From contig NZ_JADWYX010000099.1 in the NCBI RefSeq assembly GCF_016786355.1, forward strand, positions 2,690 through 35,427: a DNA stretch of 32,738 nucleotides, given 5' to 3'. This stretch comes from Frankia sp. AgB1.9 (GTDB lineage: Bacteria > Actinomycetota > Actinomycetes > Frankiales > Frankiaceae). The notes beneath the pieces are model-generated. The model saw only the letters and a program-made list of their open reading frames with translations, did not search any database and was not told the origin of the DNA. A program made the translations under genes and the position numbers. Positions 22,988-30,348 of the stretch are shown here, piece after piece; positions within the stretch are counted from its first letter, which is position 1, and each line of letters starts with the position of its first letter.

Positions 22988-24295
22988 TCAGCGCCCGCGG
23001 TCGTCCCCGGCCATGACCCCCCGGTCGTCCCCGGCCATGAACAGCGTGAAGGTCGGCGGGGCGCGCCGGGTGACGGTCAGGCGCGAGCCTTCGGCGAGCG
23101 CGAGGCTGCGGGCCAGGGCGAGCCCGATGCCGGTCCCCGCCGCGCGCGTCGAGCGCCGGCGGAACAGGTCGGCGTAGTCGCCGGTCAGCTCCAGGCCCTC
23201 GTCGCTCACCTCCAGCGCCACGGTGTCCGCGATCTCGCGCAGCCGGACGGTGACAGTGCCGCGGCCATGGGCGCTGGCGTTGTCGAGCAGGACCTCGGTG
23301 ATCTGGCGGGCGCAGGCGTGCGACATCCGCGGCCGGGCCGGGTCCGGCGGCGCGAGCAGCCGAAGCTGCCGGCCGCGCGCGGCGAGCGGGCCGTGCCAGC
23401 GCTCCCGGATCTCCGCCATGAGGCGGGCCAGGTCGACAGGGTCGCCGCCCTGCCCGGTGTCGCGCGCGAGCGTCACCAGGTCGCCGATGGTGGCGTCCAG
23501 CCGGTCCGCGGCGGCCAGCGCGGTCGCGACGGCGGCGTCCCGGGCGGCCGGGTCCGTGCTCGCTGTCTCCAGGGCCAGACGCAGCCCGGTCAGCGGGGTG
23601 CGCAGCTGGTGGGACAGGTCGGCGGCGAAGGCGCGCTCGCGGTCGAGCAGGGTGCCGAGGCGCCGAGCGGTCTTGTTCAGCGACGCGGCGAGCGAGTCGA
23701 TCTCGGCGATCTCGCTGCCCGCCGCGTGGACGCTGAAGTCGCCGTCCCCGAGGCGGTCGGCCGCGGTGCGCAGCGTCTCCACCGGTGTGGTGAGGCGTCG
23801 TGACAGGCGGCGCGCCAGGAACCAGGCCGCGCCGAGCGCCGCCGCCGCGAGACCGGCCATCGCGGCCCAGGCCAGCCCGATGTGCTGGTAGGTCTCGGCC
23901 CGGTCGGCGGTGGCGACGAGCGCCCCGGCGACGGAGTCCCCGTCGCTGACCGGCACCGCGACGCCGTAGCGCCCGTCCAGCGTCGCGGCGGCGACCCGCC
24001 CGCCGAGCGCGGCGTGCACGATCGACGGCGGCCGGGCCGGGCCGACGCCCCGCACCCGGGCCCCGCCGGCGTCGTAGACGACGATCCGCAGGTCGGGATC
24101 GACCGCGAAGGCGGGCGCGGGACGCGCGGTCAGGTCTCCGGAGACGGCGACGGCCGCCGTCTCCGCCGCCCGCAACAGCTCGGTGTGCTCGGCGTCGACG
24201 AAGTAGCGGGCGACCGCGATGGCCAGCGGGATCGCGAACAGGGCGATGGCCACGGCTGCCGACTGCACGGCCAGCGCTACCACGCGTGCGCGCAT
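22988..24295 (-). CDS. sensor histidine kinase
   Basis: A 435-residue membrane kinase: helices at about 8-30 and 139-160, an extracellular sensor of about 105 residues, HAMP, HisKA with His229 (LSHQLRTPLTGLR), and a GHKL ATPase with LLDNASAHG, SDEGLEL and GTGIGLALARS. ATG 24295 has GGGGAGG upstream and begins at the first membrane helix; the longer frame adds a polar stretch with no homology. The C-terminus ends MAGDDRGV-MAGDDRGR, an exact eight-residue duplication from a 24-base tandem repeat. It is convergent with its regulator and diverges from the lipoprotein/ABC operon with a 177-base gap. Confidence 0.92.
   Translation of the reverse strand: MRARVVALAVQSAAVAIALFAIPLAIAVARYFVDAEHTELLRAAETAAVAVSGDLTARPAPAFAVDPDLRIVVYDAGGARVRGVGPARPPSIVHAALGGRVAAATLDGRYGVAVPVSDGDSVAGALVATADRAETYQHIGLAWAAMAGLAAAALGAAWFLARRLSRRLTTPVETLRTAADRLGDGDFSVHAAGSEIAEIDSLAASLNKTARRLGTLLDRERAFAADLSHQLRTPLTGLRLALETASTDPAARDAAVATALAAADRLDATIGDLVTLARDTGQGGDPVDLARLMAEIRERWHGPLAARGRQLRLLAPPDPARPRMSHACARQITEVLLDNASAHGRGTVTVRLREIADTVALEVSDEGLELTGDYADLFRRRSTRAAGTGIGLALARSLALAEGSRLTVTRRAPPTFTLFMAGDDRGVMAGDDRGR
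22998..23040 (-). repeat. 24-bp-period tandem duplication in kinase C-terminus
   Basis: CGGTCGTCCCCGGCCATGA is present at 22998-23016 and again at 23022-23040, giving two in-frame copies of MAGDDRG at the end of the kinase. The near identity indicates a recent slippage event. It preserves the reading frame and stop. Confidence 0.85.
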
Positions 24296-24426
24296 CCGCA
24301 CCTCCCCTGGGGGCAGCTCGACCAGCGGTGTCGACGCTACGGCCAGCCTGGCGCCCGCGGCGCGCACATCCGGATCGTTTGCCATCCGCTTGCCTTCGGC
24401 GAGCAGTCCCCTGTCCCGGTCGTGCC

Positions 24427-24432
24427 TAGCGT
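24427..24432 (+). promoter_or_regulatory. candidate -10 element of the ABC operon
   Basis: TAGCGT fits the TAnnnT -10 pattern 40 bases before the lipoprotein start. The same hexamer precedes the expansin gene. The -35 side is not convincing. If real, the operon leader is about 35 bases. Confidence 0.3.
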
Positions 24433-24472
24433 CAGCGGCCACACCACGGGCGACCAGGGAAAGGGGCTCCGG

Positions 24473-25117
24473 ATGGCGATGGCGCCTTCAGTTCGGGCAA
24501 GGACCGCGGCGGCGCTGGCGCTGGTAGCGCTGGCGGCCGCGGCCTGCGGGTCCACACCGGCCGCGTCGAGCGGGCCGGCCGCTCCGACAGTGACGGGAGC
24601 CGCCTCCGCGCCGGCGGTTTCGACGCCGACCGGCCCGGCGACGGAGTCGAACCCGGCCGGCGACATCCCCGACTCGCAGGCGTTCGTCACCTACGCCCCG
24701 GCCGGCGGTCCGTACGGCGTCGAGGTCCCCGAAGGCTGGGCCCGTACCGCCTCGGCGGGCGGCGTGACGTTCTCCGACAAGTACAACCGGATCGTCATCG
24801 CCGTCAGCAAGGCGGCGCCGACCGACCCGGTCGCGTATGCCCGCTCGACCGAGCTGCCAGCCGTTCGCGCCGCGAGCGTCGGCTTCGCGCAGGAGAAGGT
24901 CAGCTCGGTCAAACGCACCGCCGGCGACGCCTTTCTGATCACCTACCGCGCCGTCTCGCCGCCGAACCCGGTGACGGGCAAGGTCGCGGTCGAGGACGTC
25001 GAACGCTACGAGTTCTTCCGCGGCGGAACCGAGGTAGCCCTGACCCTCGCGGCGCCGGTCGGGTCGGACAACGTCGATCCCTGGCGCCGTGTCACCGACT
25101 CGTTCCGCTGGCGCTGA
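24473..25117 (+). CDS. secreted lipoprotein, first gene of the ABC operon
   Basis: A 214-residue lipoprotein: hydrophobic segment with lipobox AAAC near residue 25, a Ser/Thr/Pro/Ala linker to about 60, then a compact domain with VEVPEGWAR, GVTFSDKYNRIVIAV and a closing DPWRRVTDSFRW. The P-x-GW opening and the final amphipathic strand resemble PsbP/LpqN-like lipoproteins, but the match is loose. ATG 24473 has AAGGGG six bases upstream; a second ATG lies two codons later. The ABC ATPase gene begins 13 bases after its stop, so the two are co-transcribed. It may deliver or sense the substrate of the transporter. Function not known. Confidence 0.8.
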   Translation: MAMAPSVRARTAAALALVALAAAACGSTPAASSGPAAPTVTGAASAPAVSTPTGPATESNPAGDIPDSQAFVTYAPAGGPYGVEVPEGWARTASAGGVTFSDKYNRIVIAVSKAAPTDPVAYARSTELPAVRAASVGFAQEKVSSVKRTAGDAFLITYRAVSPPNPVTGKVAVEDVERYEFFRGGTEVALTLAAPVGSDNVDPWRRVTDSFRWR

Positions 25118-25130
25118 GGGCGGCCTCGCC

Positions 25131-25835
25131 GTGGACACCGCAACCGTCGCGGGCGCCGAACCGGACCAGCCCGCGCTCGCGGCCCGCTCGCTTTACCGCT
25201 TCTTCCGAGCCGGAGACGAGGAGACGCTGGCCCTGCGGGGCGTGTCCCTCGCCGTCGCACCCGGGGAGATCCTGGCCGTCGCCGGACCGTCCGGGTCCGG
25301 GAAGTCGACCCTGCTCGCGTGCCTGGCGGGCACCGACGAACCCGACGGCGGCACGGTCCTCGTCGGGGGCCAGCGCCTGAGCCACCGCCTCGAGGCCGAC
25401 CGCACCCGGCTGCGGGCGCGCCTGATCGGTTTGCTGTTCCAGAGCTCCAACCTGCTGGCCCACCTCACGGTCGCGCAGAACGTCCAGCTGGCCCGCCGGC
25501 TCGCCCGCGGCGCGGGGCGCACGCCGACCGAGGACCTGCTCGGCCAGCTCGGTATCGGCCGGCGGGCCCGCGCGTACCCGGCGCAGCTGTCCGGCGGCGA
25601 GCTGGCCCGCGCGGGGCTCGCGGTCGCGCTCGCGAACGACCCGGTCGTCCTGCTCGCCGACGAGCCGACTGGCGAGCTAGACCTGGCCACCGAACGGGAC
25701 GTGCTCGCGCTGCTGCGGGCCCGTGCCCGCAGCGGGATCGCCGTCGTCATCGCCAGCCACAGCCCGGCCGTCGCCGCCGCGGCCGACCGGGTCCTCACCC
25801 TCACCGACGGAAGGCTTGCCCGTGAGACGTCGTAA
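25131..25835 (+). CDS. ABC transporter ATPase (MacB/LolD type)
   Basis: A 234-residue ATPase of the class that serves FtsX-type permeases. Walker A GPSGSGKST at 52-60, signature LSGGE at 153-157, Walker B VVLLADEPTGELD near 172-184, and an H-loop SHSP. GTG 25131 follows the lipoprotein stop by 13 bases with GAGGG in between; a longer frame overlapping the lipoprotein gene is less likely. The Q-loop reads FQSSNLL, a normal form. Together with a second ATPase and one large permease it should form an export, extraction or signalling complex. Confidence 0.93.
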   Translation: MDTATVAGAEPDQPALAARSLYRFFRAGDEETLALRGVSLAVAPGEILAVAGPSGSGKSTLLACLAGTDEPDGGTVLVGGQRLSHRLEADRTRLRARLIGLLFQSSNLLAHLTVAQNVQLARRLARGAGRTPTEDLLGQLGIGRRARAYPAQLSGGELARAGLAVALANDPVVLLADEPTGELDLATERDVLALLRARARSGIAVVIASHSPAVAAAADRVLTLTDGRLARETS

Positions 25836-26571
25836 CGTGCCCGCCCAGACTCAGGTGGACCAGAGGCTCGACGAGGCCGCGCTCGACGGGGCTCCGCTCG
25901 TGGACTGCCGCGATCTGGCCTGCACCTTCGGCACGGGCGAGGCCGCCGTCGTGGCCGTGCACGGCGTGAGCCTCCAGGTCTGTCCCGGCGACCAGATCGG
26001 CGTGACCGGGCCGTCGGGCTCCGGCAAGTCCACGCTCCTGCACCTGCTGGGCGGCCTGCGGTCCGCCACCGCCGGGACGGTCAGCTGGCCCGGCCTCGGC
26101 GGCCACCCGCTCGGCGTACCCGGGCGGATCGGCTTCATCTTCCAGGGGCCGAGCCTGGTGCCGTCGCTCGACGTCTTGGAGAACGTCACGCTGCCACTGC
26201 TGATGGCCGACGCCGACCCCGCCGAAGCGAGCCACCGAGCCCGCGCGGCTTTGGACGCCGTCGGCGTCGGGACGCTGGCCGCGCGGGTGCCGGACGAGCT
26301 GTCGGGCGGACAGGCGCAGCGCGTCGCGGTCGCCCGCGCGCTGGTCTGCCAGCCCCGGCTGCTGCTCGCCGACGAGCCGACCGGGCAGCTGGACCACGCC
26401 GCCGCCGACGTCGTCATGACCAGCCTGCTGGACGCCCGGGCCCGGCTCGGCGCGGCGCTGGTCGTCTCCACCCACGACCCGCTGATCGCCGATCGGCTGT
26501 CCGGGCGGTGGGTCATGCGCGACGGCGCGGTCGCCGGCGCGTCGAGCCCGGCCGAGCGGGTGGCCCGATGA
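25822..26571 (+). CDS. ABC transporter ATPase (MacB/LolD type), second subunit
   Basis: A 249-residue ATPase. Walker A GPSGSGKST near 63-71, Q-loop FIFQGPSLVPSL, signature LSGGQAQRVAVARAL near 160-174, Walker B LLLADEPTGQLD and H-loop STHDP are complete. GTG 25822 is favoured by GGAAGG seven bases upstream and overlaps the first ATPase gene by 14 bases; GTG 25837 is a second option. Its stop overlaps the permease start as ATGA. Both ATPases are catalytically intact but differ in sequence, so a heterodimeric motor is possible; equally, each may serve in a different complex. Confidence 0.92.
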   Translation: MRRRNVPAQTQVDQRLDEAALDGAPLVDCRDLACTFGTGEAAVVAVHGVSLQVCPGDQIGVTGPSGSGKSTLLHLLGGLRSATAGTVSWPGLGGHPLGVPGRIGFIFQGPSLVPSLDVLENVTLPLLMADADPAEASHRARAALDAVGVGTLAARVPDELSGGQAQRVAVARALVCQPRLLLADEPTGQLDHAAADVVMTSLLDARARLGAALVVSTHDPLIADRLSGRWVMRDGAVAGASSPAERVAR

Positions 26572-29228
26572 TCCGGCTCTGGCTGCTCGGCTCCGTGCGC
26601 CGCCGGGCCGGCCGGCTCACCGCCGCCGGACTCGGCGTCGCGATCGCGGTCGCGCTGCTGGCCTCGCTCGGCGCCTTCCTCGCGCACGCGAAGGCGACGA
26701 TGACCTCCCGGGCGATCCACGGCGTCGCCGTCGACTGGCAGGTCCAGGTCCAGCCCGGCGCCGACCCCGCCAAGGTCGGCCAGCTGCTGCGCGACACCCC
26801 GGCCGTGGCCGCCTCCGTGCGCGTCGGGATCGCCACGACGAGCGGCCTGTCGGCCGAGACCGCGGGCAGCACCCAGACGACCGGGCCCGGGGTCGTGCTC
26901 GGCCTCGACCCGGCCTACCCGCGGACCTTCCCGGGCGAGCTGCGCCTGCTGACGGGAACGCTGAACGGGCCGCTGCTAGCCCAGCAGACCGCGGCGAACC
27001 TGCATGCCGGGCCCGGTGACGTCGTGACCGTCGGCTGGACCGGGCTGCCCCCGGTCCAGGCGCGGATCGCGGGCGTGGTCGAGCTCCCGCTGGCCGACTC
27101 GCTGTTCCAGGTGGTGGGCGCCCCGGCGACGGCGCAGCGGACCGCCCCGCCGGACAACGTCCTGTTGCTCCCGAGCGCGTCCTGGCAGTCGAGCTTCGAG
27201 GCGCTGCGGGCGGCCCGCCCGGACCTGGTGACGACGCAGTTCCACGTCGCCACCACCCGGGCGCTGCCCGCCGACCCGGCCGCGGCCTACACCGCCGCGA
27301 CCGGCGCGGCGAACAACTTCCTCGCCCACGCCGCCGGCACGGCCGCCGTCGGTGACAACCTCGCGGCCACCCTCGACGCGGCCCGCCAGGACGCCGCCTA
27401 CGCGCAGGTGCTGTTCCTGTTCCTCGGGCTGCCCGGCGCGATTCTCGCGGCGCTGCTCACCGCCGTCCTCGCGACGGCCGGCCGGGACCGCCGCCGTCTC
27501 GAACAGGCACTGCTGCGCGCCCGCGGCGCGACGACCGGCCAGCTGACCCGGCTCGCCGCGGTCGAGGCCGGAGTGGTCGCGGGCTTGGGCGCCGTCGTCG
27601 GCCTCGCCACCGCCGCCGCGGTCGGAGCGGGCGCGTTCGGCACGGCCCGGTTCGGCGCGACCACCGGCACCGCCGTCGCCTGGGGTGCCGCCGCGGCCGT
27701 CACGGGCCTGCTCATCGCGATCCTCACCGTTCTGGTGCCGGCTTGGCGCGACCTGCGCGCCGTGACCGTCGCGTCGGCCCGCCGGAGCGTGACGGCACCG
27801 CGCTATCCGCTCTGGGCTCGGTACGGCGTCGACGCCTTGGCGCTGGCCGTCGCCGGGCTGGTGTTCTCGGCGAGCGGGCGCAACGGGTACCAGCTGGTCG
27901 TCGCCCCCGAGGGCGTCCCGATGCTGTCGGTCTCCTACTGGGCGTTCGCCGGCCCCGCGTTGCTCTGGCTCGGCGCCGGCCTGCTCGTGTGGCGCGCCGG
28001 TGACCTGCTGCTCGGCCGCGGCCGTCGCCTCGTCGCCGCCGGGCTGGGACCGTTCACCGGCCGCCTCCATACGACCATCGCCAGCGGGATGTCGCGCCAG
28101 CGAAGGCCCCTGGCACTGGCGATCGTCCTGCTGACGTTGGCGCTCTCCTTCGCGGGATCGACCGCGGTCTTCAACGCCACGTACCGCCAGCAGGCCGAGG
28201 CGGACGCCCAGCTGACCAACGGCGCCGACGTCACCGCCGTCCCGGCGCCCGGCACCACGCTGCCCGCCGGTCTCGCCGGCCGGATCTCGGCCATCCCCGG
28301 CGTACGCGCGGTGGAACCAGTCCAGCACCGGTTCGCCTACGTCGGACCGGATCTCCAGGACCTCTACGGCGTGCGGCCGGGCACCATCCGGCACGCGACC
28401 GCGCTGCGGGACTCCTACTTCAGCGGGGGTACGGCCGCCGGTCTGACCCACCTGCTGGCCGCCCAGCCGGACGCGATCCTCGTCTCGGCCGAGACCGTCC
28501 GGGACTACCAGCTCGCACCGGGAGACGCGCTGACCCTGCGGCTGCTCTCGAGTGGCTCCGGCCAGCGGGTCCCGGTCCGGTTCCGCTTCGTCGGCGTCGT
28601 CAGCGAGTTCCCCATGGCCCCGAAGGACAGCTTCTTCGTCGCCAACGCCGACTACGTCGCCCGCCAGACCGGCGACGCCGCCACCGGCGCGTTCCTGATC
28701 GACACCGGCGGCCGGAACGCCAGCGCGGTTGCCAGGGCTGTCGCGTCGCTGGCCGGCCCGTCCGCCACCGTCACGGACATCACGACCGTCCGCCACAGCG
28801 TCGGGTCCAGCCTCACGTCCGTCGACCTCGCCGGACTCACCCGGGTCGAGCTGGCCTTCGCCCTCGTCCTCGCCACGGCCGCCGGCGGCCTGGCCTTCGG
28901 GCTCGGGCTGAGCGAACGACGCCGTACGTTCGCCGTCATCACCGCGCTCGGAGCCCGGCCCCGCCACCTGCGCGCGATGATCCTCAGCGAGGCCGCCGCC
29001 GTCTCCCTCGTCGGGGTCCTCGCCGGGGCCGCCGCCGGCACCGGCCTGTCGTTCATGCTGGTCAAGGTGCTCACCGGGGTCTTCGACCCGCCGCCGTCGG
29101 CGCTCGCCGTCCCCTGGGCCTACCTGCTCGCCACGGCCGCCACCGCCGTCGTCGCGCTCTTCGGCGTCGCCGCCGGCGCGAGCCACCTCGCCAGACGCCC
29201 CGCCATGACCCTGCTCCATGACCTGTGA
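26568..29228 (+). CDS. FtsX-domain ABC transporter permease, 10 membrane helices
   Basis: An 886-residue permease. Helix 1 at about 20-40 precedes an extracytoplasmic domain of about 240 residues; helices 2-4 near 283-307, 326-355 and 365-389 form the first FtsX module. Two more helices near 414-432 and 452-478 link to a second module: helix near 510-530, a second extracytoplasmic domain of about 230 residues, and helices near 762-783, 805-836 and 850-870. One duplicated chain thus supplies both halves of the channel. ATG overlaps the ATPase stop as ATGA. Such permeases export or extract lipoproteins, peptides or antibiotics, or act in peptide sensing; the substrate is unknown. The stop is 26 bases before the next gene. 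Confidence 0.92.
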   Translation: MIRLWLLGSVRRRAGRLTAAGLGVAIAVALLASLGAFLAHAKATMTSRAIHGVAVDWQVQVQPGADPAKVGQLLRDTPAVAASVRVGIATTSGLSAETAGSTQTTGPGVVLGLDPAYPRTFPGELRLLTGTLNGPLLAQQTAANLHAGPGDVVTVGWTGLPPVQARIAGVVELPLADSLFQVVGAPATAQRTAPPDNVLLLPSASWQSSFEALRAARPDLVTTQFHVATTRALPADPAAAYTAATGAANNFLAHAAGTAAVGDNLAATLDAARQDAAYAQVLFLFLGLPGAILAALLTAVLATAGRDRRRLEQALLRARGATTGQLTRLAAVEAGVVAGLGAVVGLATAAAVGAGAFGTARFGATTGTAVAWGAAAAVTGLLIAILTVLVPAWRDLRAVTVASARRSVTAPRYPLWARYGVDALALAVAGLVFSASGRNGYQLVVAPEGVPMLSVSYWAFAGPALLWLGAGLLVWRAGDLLLGRGRRLVAAGLGPFTGRLHTTIASGMSRQRRPLALAIVLLTLALSFAGSTAVFNATYRQQAEADAQLTNGADVTAVPAPGTTLPAGLAGRISAIPGVRAVEPVQHRFAYVGPDLQDLYGVRPGTIRHATALRDSYFSGGTAAGLTHLLAAQPDAILVSAETVRDYQLAPGDALTLRLLSSGSGQRVPVRFRFVGVVSEFPMAPKDSFFVANADYVARQTGDAATGAFLIDTGGRNASAVARAVASLAGPSATVTDITTVRHSVGSSLTSVDLAGLTRVELAFALVLATAAGGLAFGLGLSERRRTFAVITALGARPRHLRAMILSEAAAVSLVGVLAGAAAGTGLSFMLVKVLTGVFDPPPSALAVPWAYLLATAATAVVALFGVAAGASHLARRPAMTLLHDL

Positions 29229-29242
29229 GGCGCGGGCACGCC

Positions 29243-29254
29243 TATCGTGGCCGG
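29243..29254 (+). promoter_or_regulatory. putative leaderless promoter (TATCGT -10 element)
   Basis: TATCGT ends six bases before the GTG of the metalloprotease-like gene, with no ribosome site, exactly as at 18434. An imperfect -35 (ATGACC, 19 bases upstream) overlaps the end of the permease gene. Confidence 0.45.
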
Positions 29255-29854
29255 GTGACTCCGGGGGAGCGGCGGACGCTGGAGGCCGTGCGGGCCGAGC
29301 TCGCGCGGCTGGTCCGCTACGACGACGAGTCGCTCGTCCACGAGACCTGGATCCGGCAGCGGTACGAGGGCGGGTTCGCCGGGACCTACGCGCCCGCGCG
29401 ATCCGAGGCGGTGACGACGGCCTGGCACGAGGCCGGCCACGCGGTCGCGGCGCTCGCCGTCGCCGCGCGGTTCAGCTCGGCGTCGATCCGCGCCGGCGCG
29501 CGCAGCTACGGGCGGGTGCACTCGATCGCCGGCGGCGGCCCGGACGGGTTCGTGATCGCCGCCGGGGGACGGGTCGCGGAGGGCCTGCGACGCTGGACGC
29601 TGCCGTCGTCCGACGCCGAGGTCCTGGCGTTCCTGAAGACCTGGCGCGACGACGGGGGCGACGCCCGGCGGTTCCGGGCCGGCCTGGGCGCGACCCGGTT
29701 CGCCGGCGACGAGCTGAGCGCCTGGCGGCACTGCGTGGACCGGCTGACACCGTTGCGGCCAGGCGTCCGGACGCTGGCGCGCGGCCTGCTCGTCTGGCCC
29801 CGTCACCTGCCCTACGCGGTGGCCGCGGCGCTCGCCGCTCCGCTGCCCGCCTGA
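29255..29854 (+). CDS. small HEAGH metalloprotease-like protein (M41-like)
   Basis: A 199-residue protein with the zinc motif HEAGH at 58-62 (AWHEAGHAVAALAV), the exact form used by FtsH-type M41 peptidases. The segment AGGRVAEGL followed by SSDAEVL at 118-124 resembles the region of M41 that supplies the third metal ligand (Asp120 candidate). There is no AAA ATPase domain and no clear membrane helix, so it is a stand-alone protease-like domain. The GTG start is inferred from the leaderless promoter; the frame could extend slightly upstream. Substrate unknown. It follows the ABC permease by 26 bases but has its own promoter. Confidence 0.75.
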   Translation: MTPGERRTLEAVRAELARLVRYDDESLVHETWIRQRYEGGFAGTYAPARSEAVTTAWHEAGHAVAALAVAARFSSASIRAGARSYGRVHSIAGGGPDGFVIAAGGRVAEGLRRWTLPSSDAEVLAFLKTWRDDGGDARRFRAGLGATRFAGDELSAWRHCVDRLTPLRPGVRTLARGLLVWPRHLPYAVAAALAAPLPA

Positions 29855-29930
29855 CACCGGCGGCCGGCCGGCCGCGGCCGTGCGCGCACTCTTGGCGGTT
29901 TCGCGCTGGTGTGAGCTGATCGGCAGAACG

Positions 29931-29959
29931 TTGACAGTTTCTGGTACGCCCCGCACACT
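29931..29959 (+). promoter_or_regulatory. candidate promoter of the cobalamin-regulated cbt operon
   Basis: A consensus TTGACA at 29931-29936, 17 bases, then CACACT at 29954-29959 (weak match to TAnnnT). Transcription would start a few bases before the riboswitch, as expected for a leader RNA. Confidence 0.5.
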
Positions 29960-29965
29960 GCGAAC

Positions 29966-30070
29966 GCGATCTGTAGGTGGAAGCCGGTGTAAGTCCGGCG
30001 CGGTCGCGCCACTGTGACCGAGCCTTCCGCCCGTCCGGGTGGTGGCTTGGGAGTCAGACACACCTGCGGT
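29966..30070 (+). ncRNA. cobalamin (B12) riboswitch
   Basis: The leader has the conserved core in order: AAGCCGGTG then TCCGGCGCGGTC (paired P3-P4 region), CGCCACTGT (B12-box equivalent), GACCGAG, and GGGAGTCAGACACACC, with AGGTG near 29976 pairing with CACCT near 30060-30064 to close P1. This is the adenosylcobalamin aptamer. It lies just upstream of cbtB, where B12 represses uptake of its metal. A possible expression platform is the GGGA-TCCC hairpin near 30087-30101, close to the ribosome site AAGGGGG at 30103-30109, which would suggest control of translation initiation. Confidence 0.93.
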
Positions 30071-30114
30071 CGAGTCCGATTGTTCAGGGACGCGTGATCC
30101 CGAAGGGGGCTACC

Positions 30115-30333
30115 GTGAGCACTGCTGCGCCCGGCACCGAGGCGTATGGCCAGTCGATTTCCTCACCGATCACGGCGCGAGCGCTGTGGCTGGGGGGAGT
30201 CCTGATTCTCTCGCTGCTGCTGTACTACTTCATTGGCGTCGACCAGGGCGCGACGTCGCTGTTTGGTGCCGACCGCCACATCCACGAGTTCGTTCACGAC
30301 TCGCGGCACTTCCTCGGCTTCCCCTGCCACTGA
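30115..30333 (+). CDS. cbtB: cobalt transporter subunit CbtB
   Basis: A 72-residue protein with one membrane helix at about 24-42 and a metal-binding tail: His55, His57, His61, His65 and the C-terminal Cys71-His72 (HIHEFVHDSRH, GFPCH). This layout is characteristic of CbtB, partner of CbtA in a predicted cobalt uptake system found behind B12 riboswitches. GTG 30115 is chosen for AAGGGGG five bases upstream; the frame opens further upstream inside the riboswitch, which is not credible. CbtA follows 15 bases after the stop. Confidence 0.92.
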   Translation: MSTAAPGTEAYGQSISSPITARALWLGGVLILSLLLYYFIGVDQGATSLFGADRHIHEFVHDSRHFLGFPCH

Positions 30334-30348
30334 GCGGCGGGAGCCACG

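Noticed and set aside
25089..25130. Longer N-terminus for the first ABC ATPase
   Set aside because: It would overlap the lipoprotein gene and lacks homology; GTG 25131 has a ribosome site at good spacing.
26976..29219. 747-codon minus-strand frame opposite the FtsX permease
   Set aside because: Gly/Arg/Asp-rich antisense reading with no membrane or enzyme signature.
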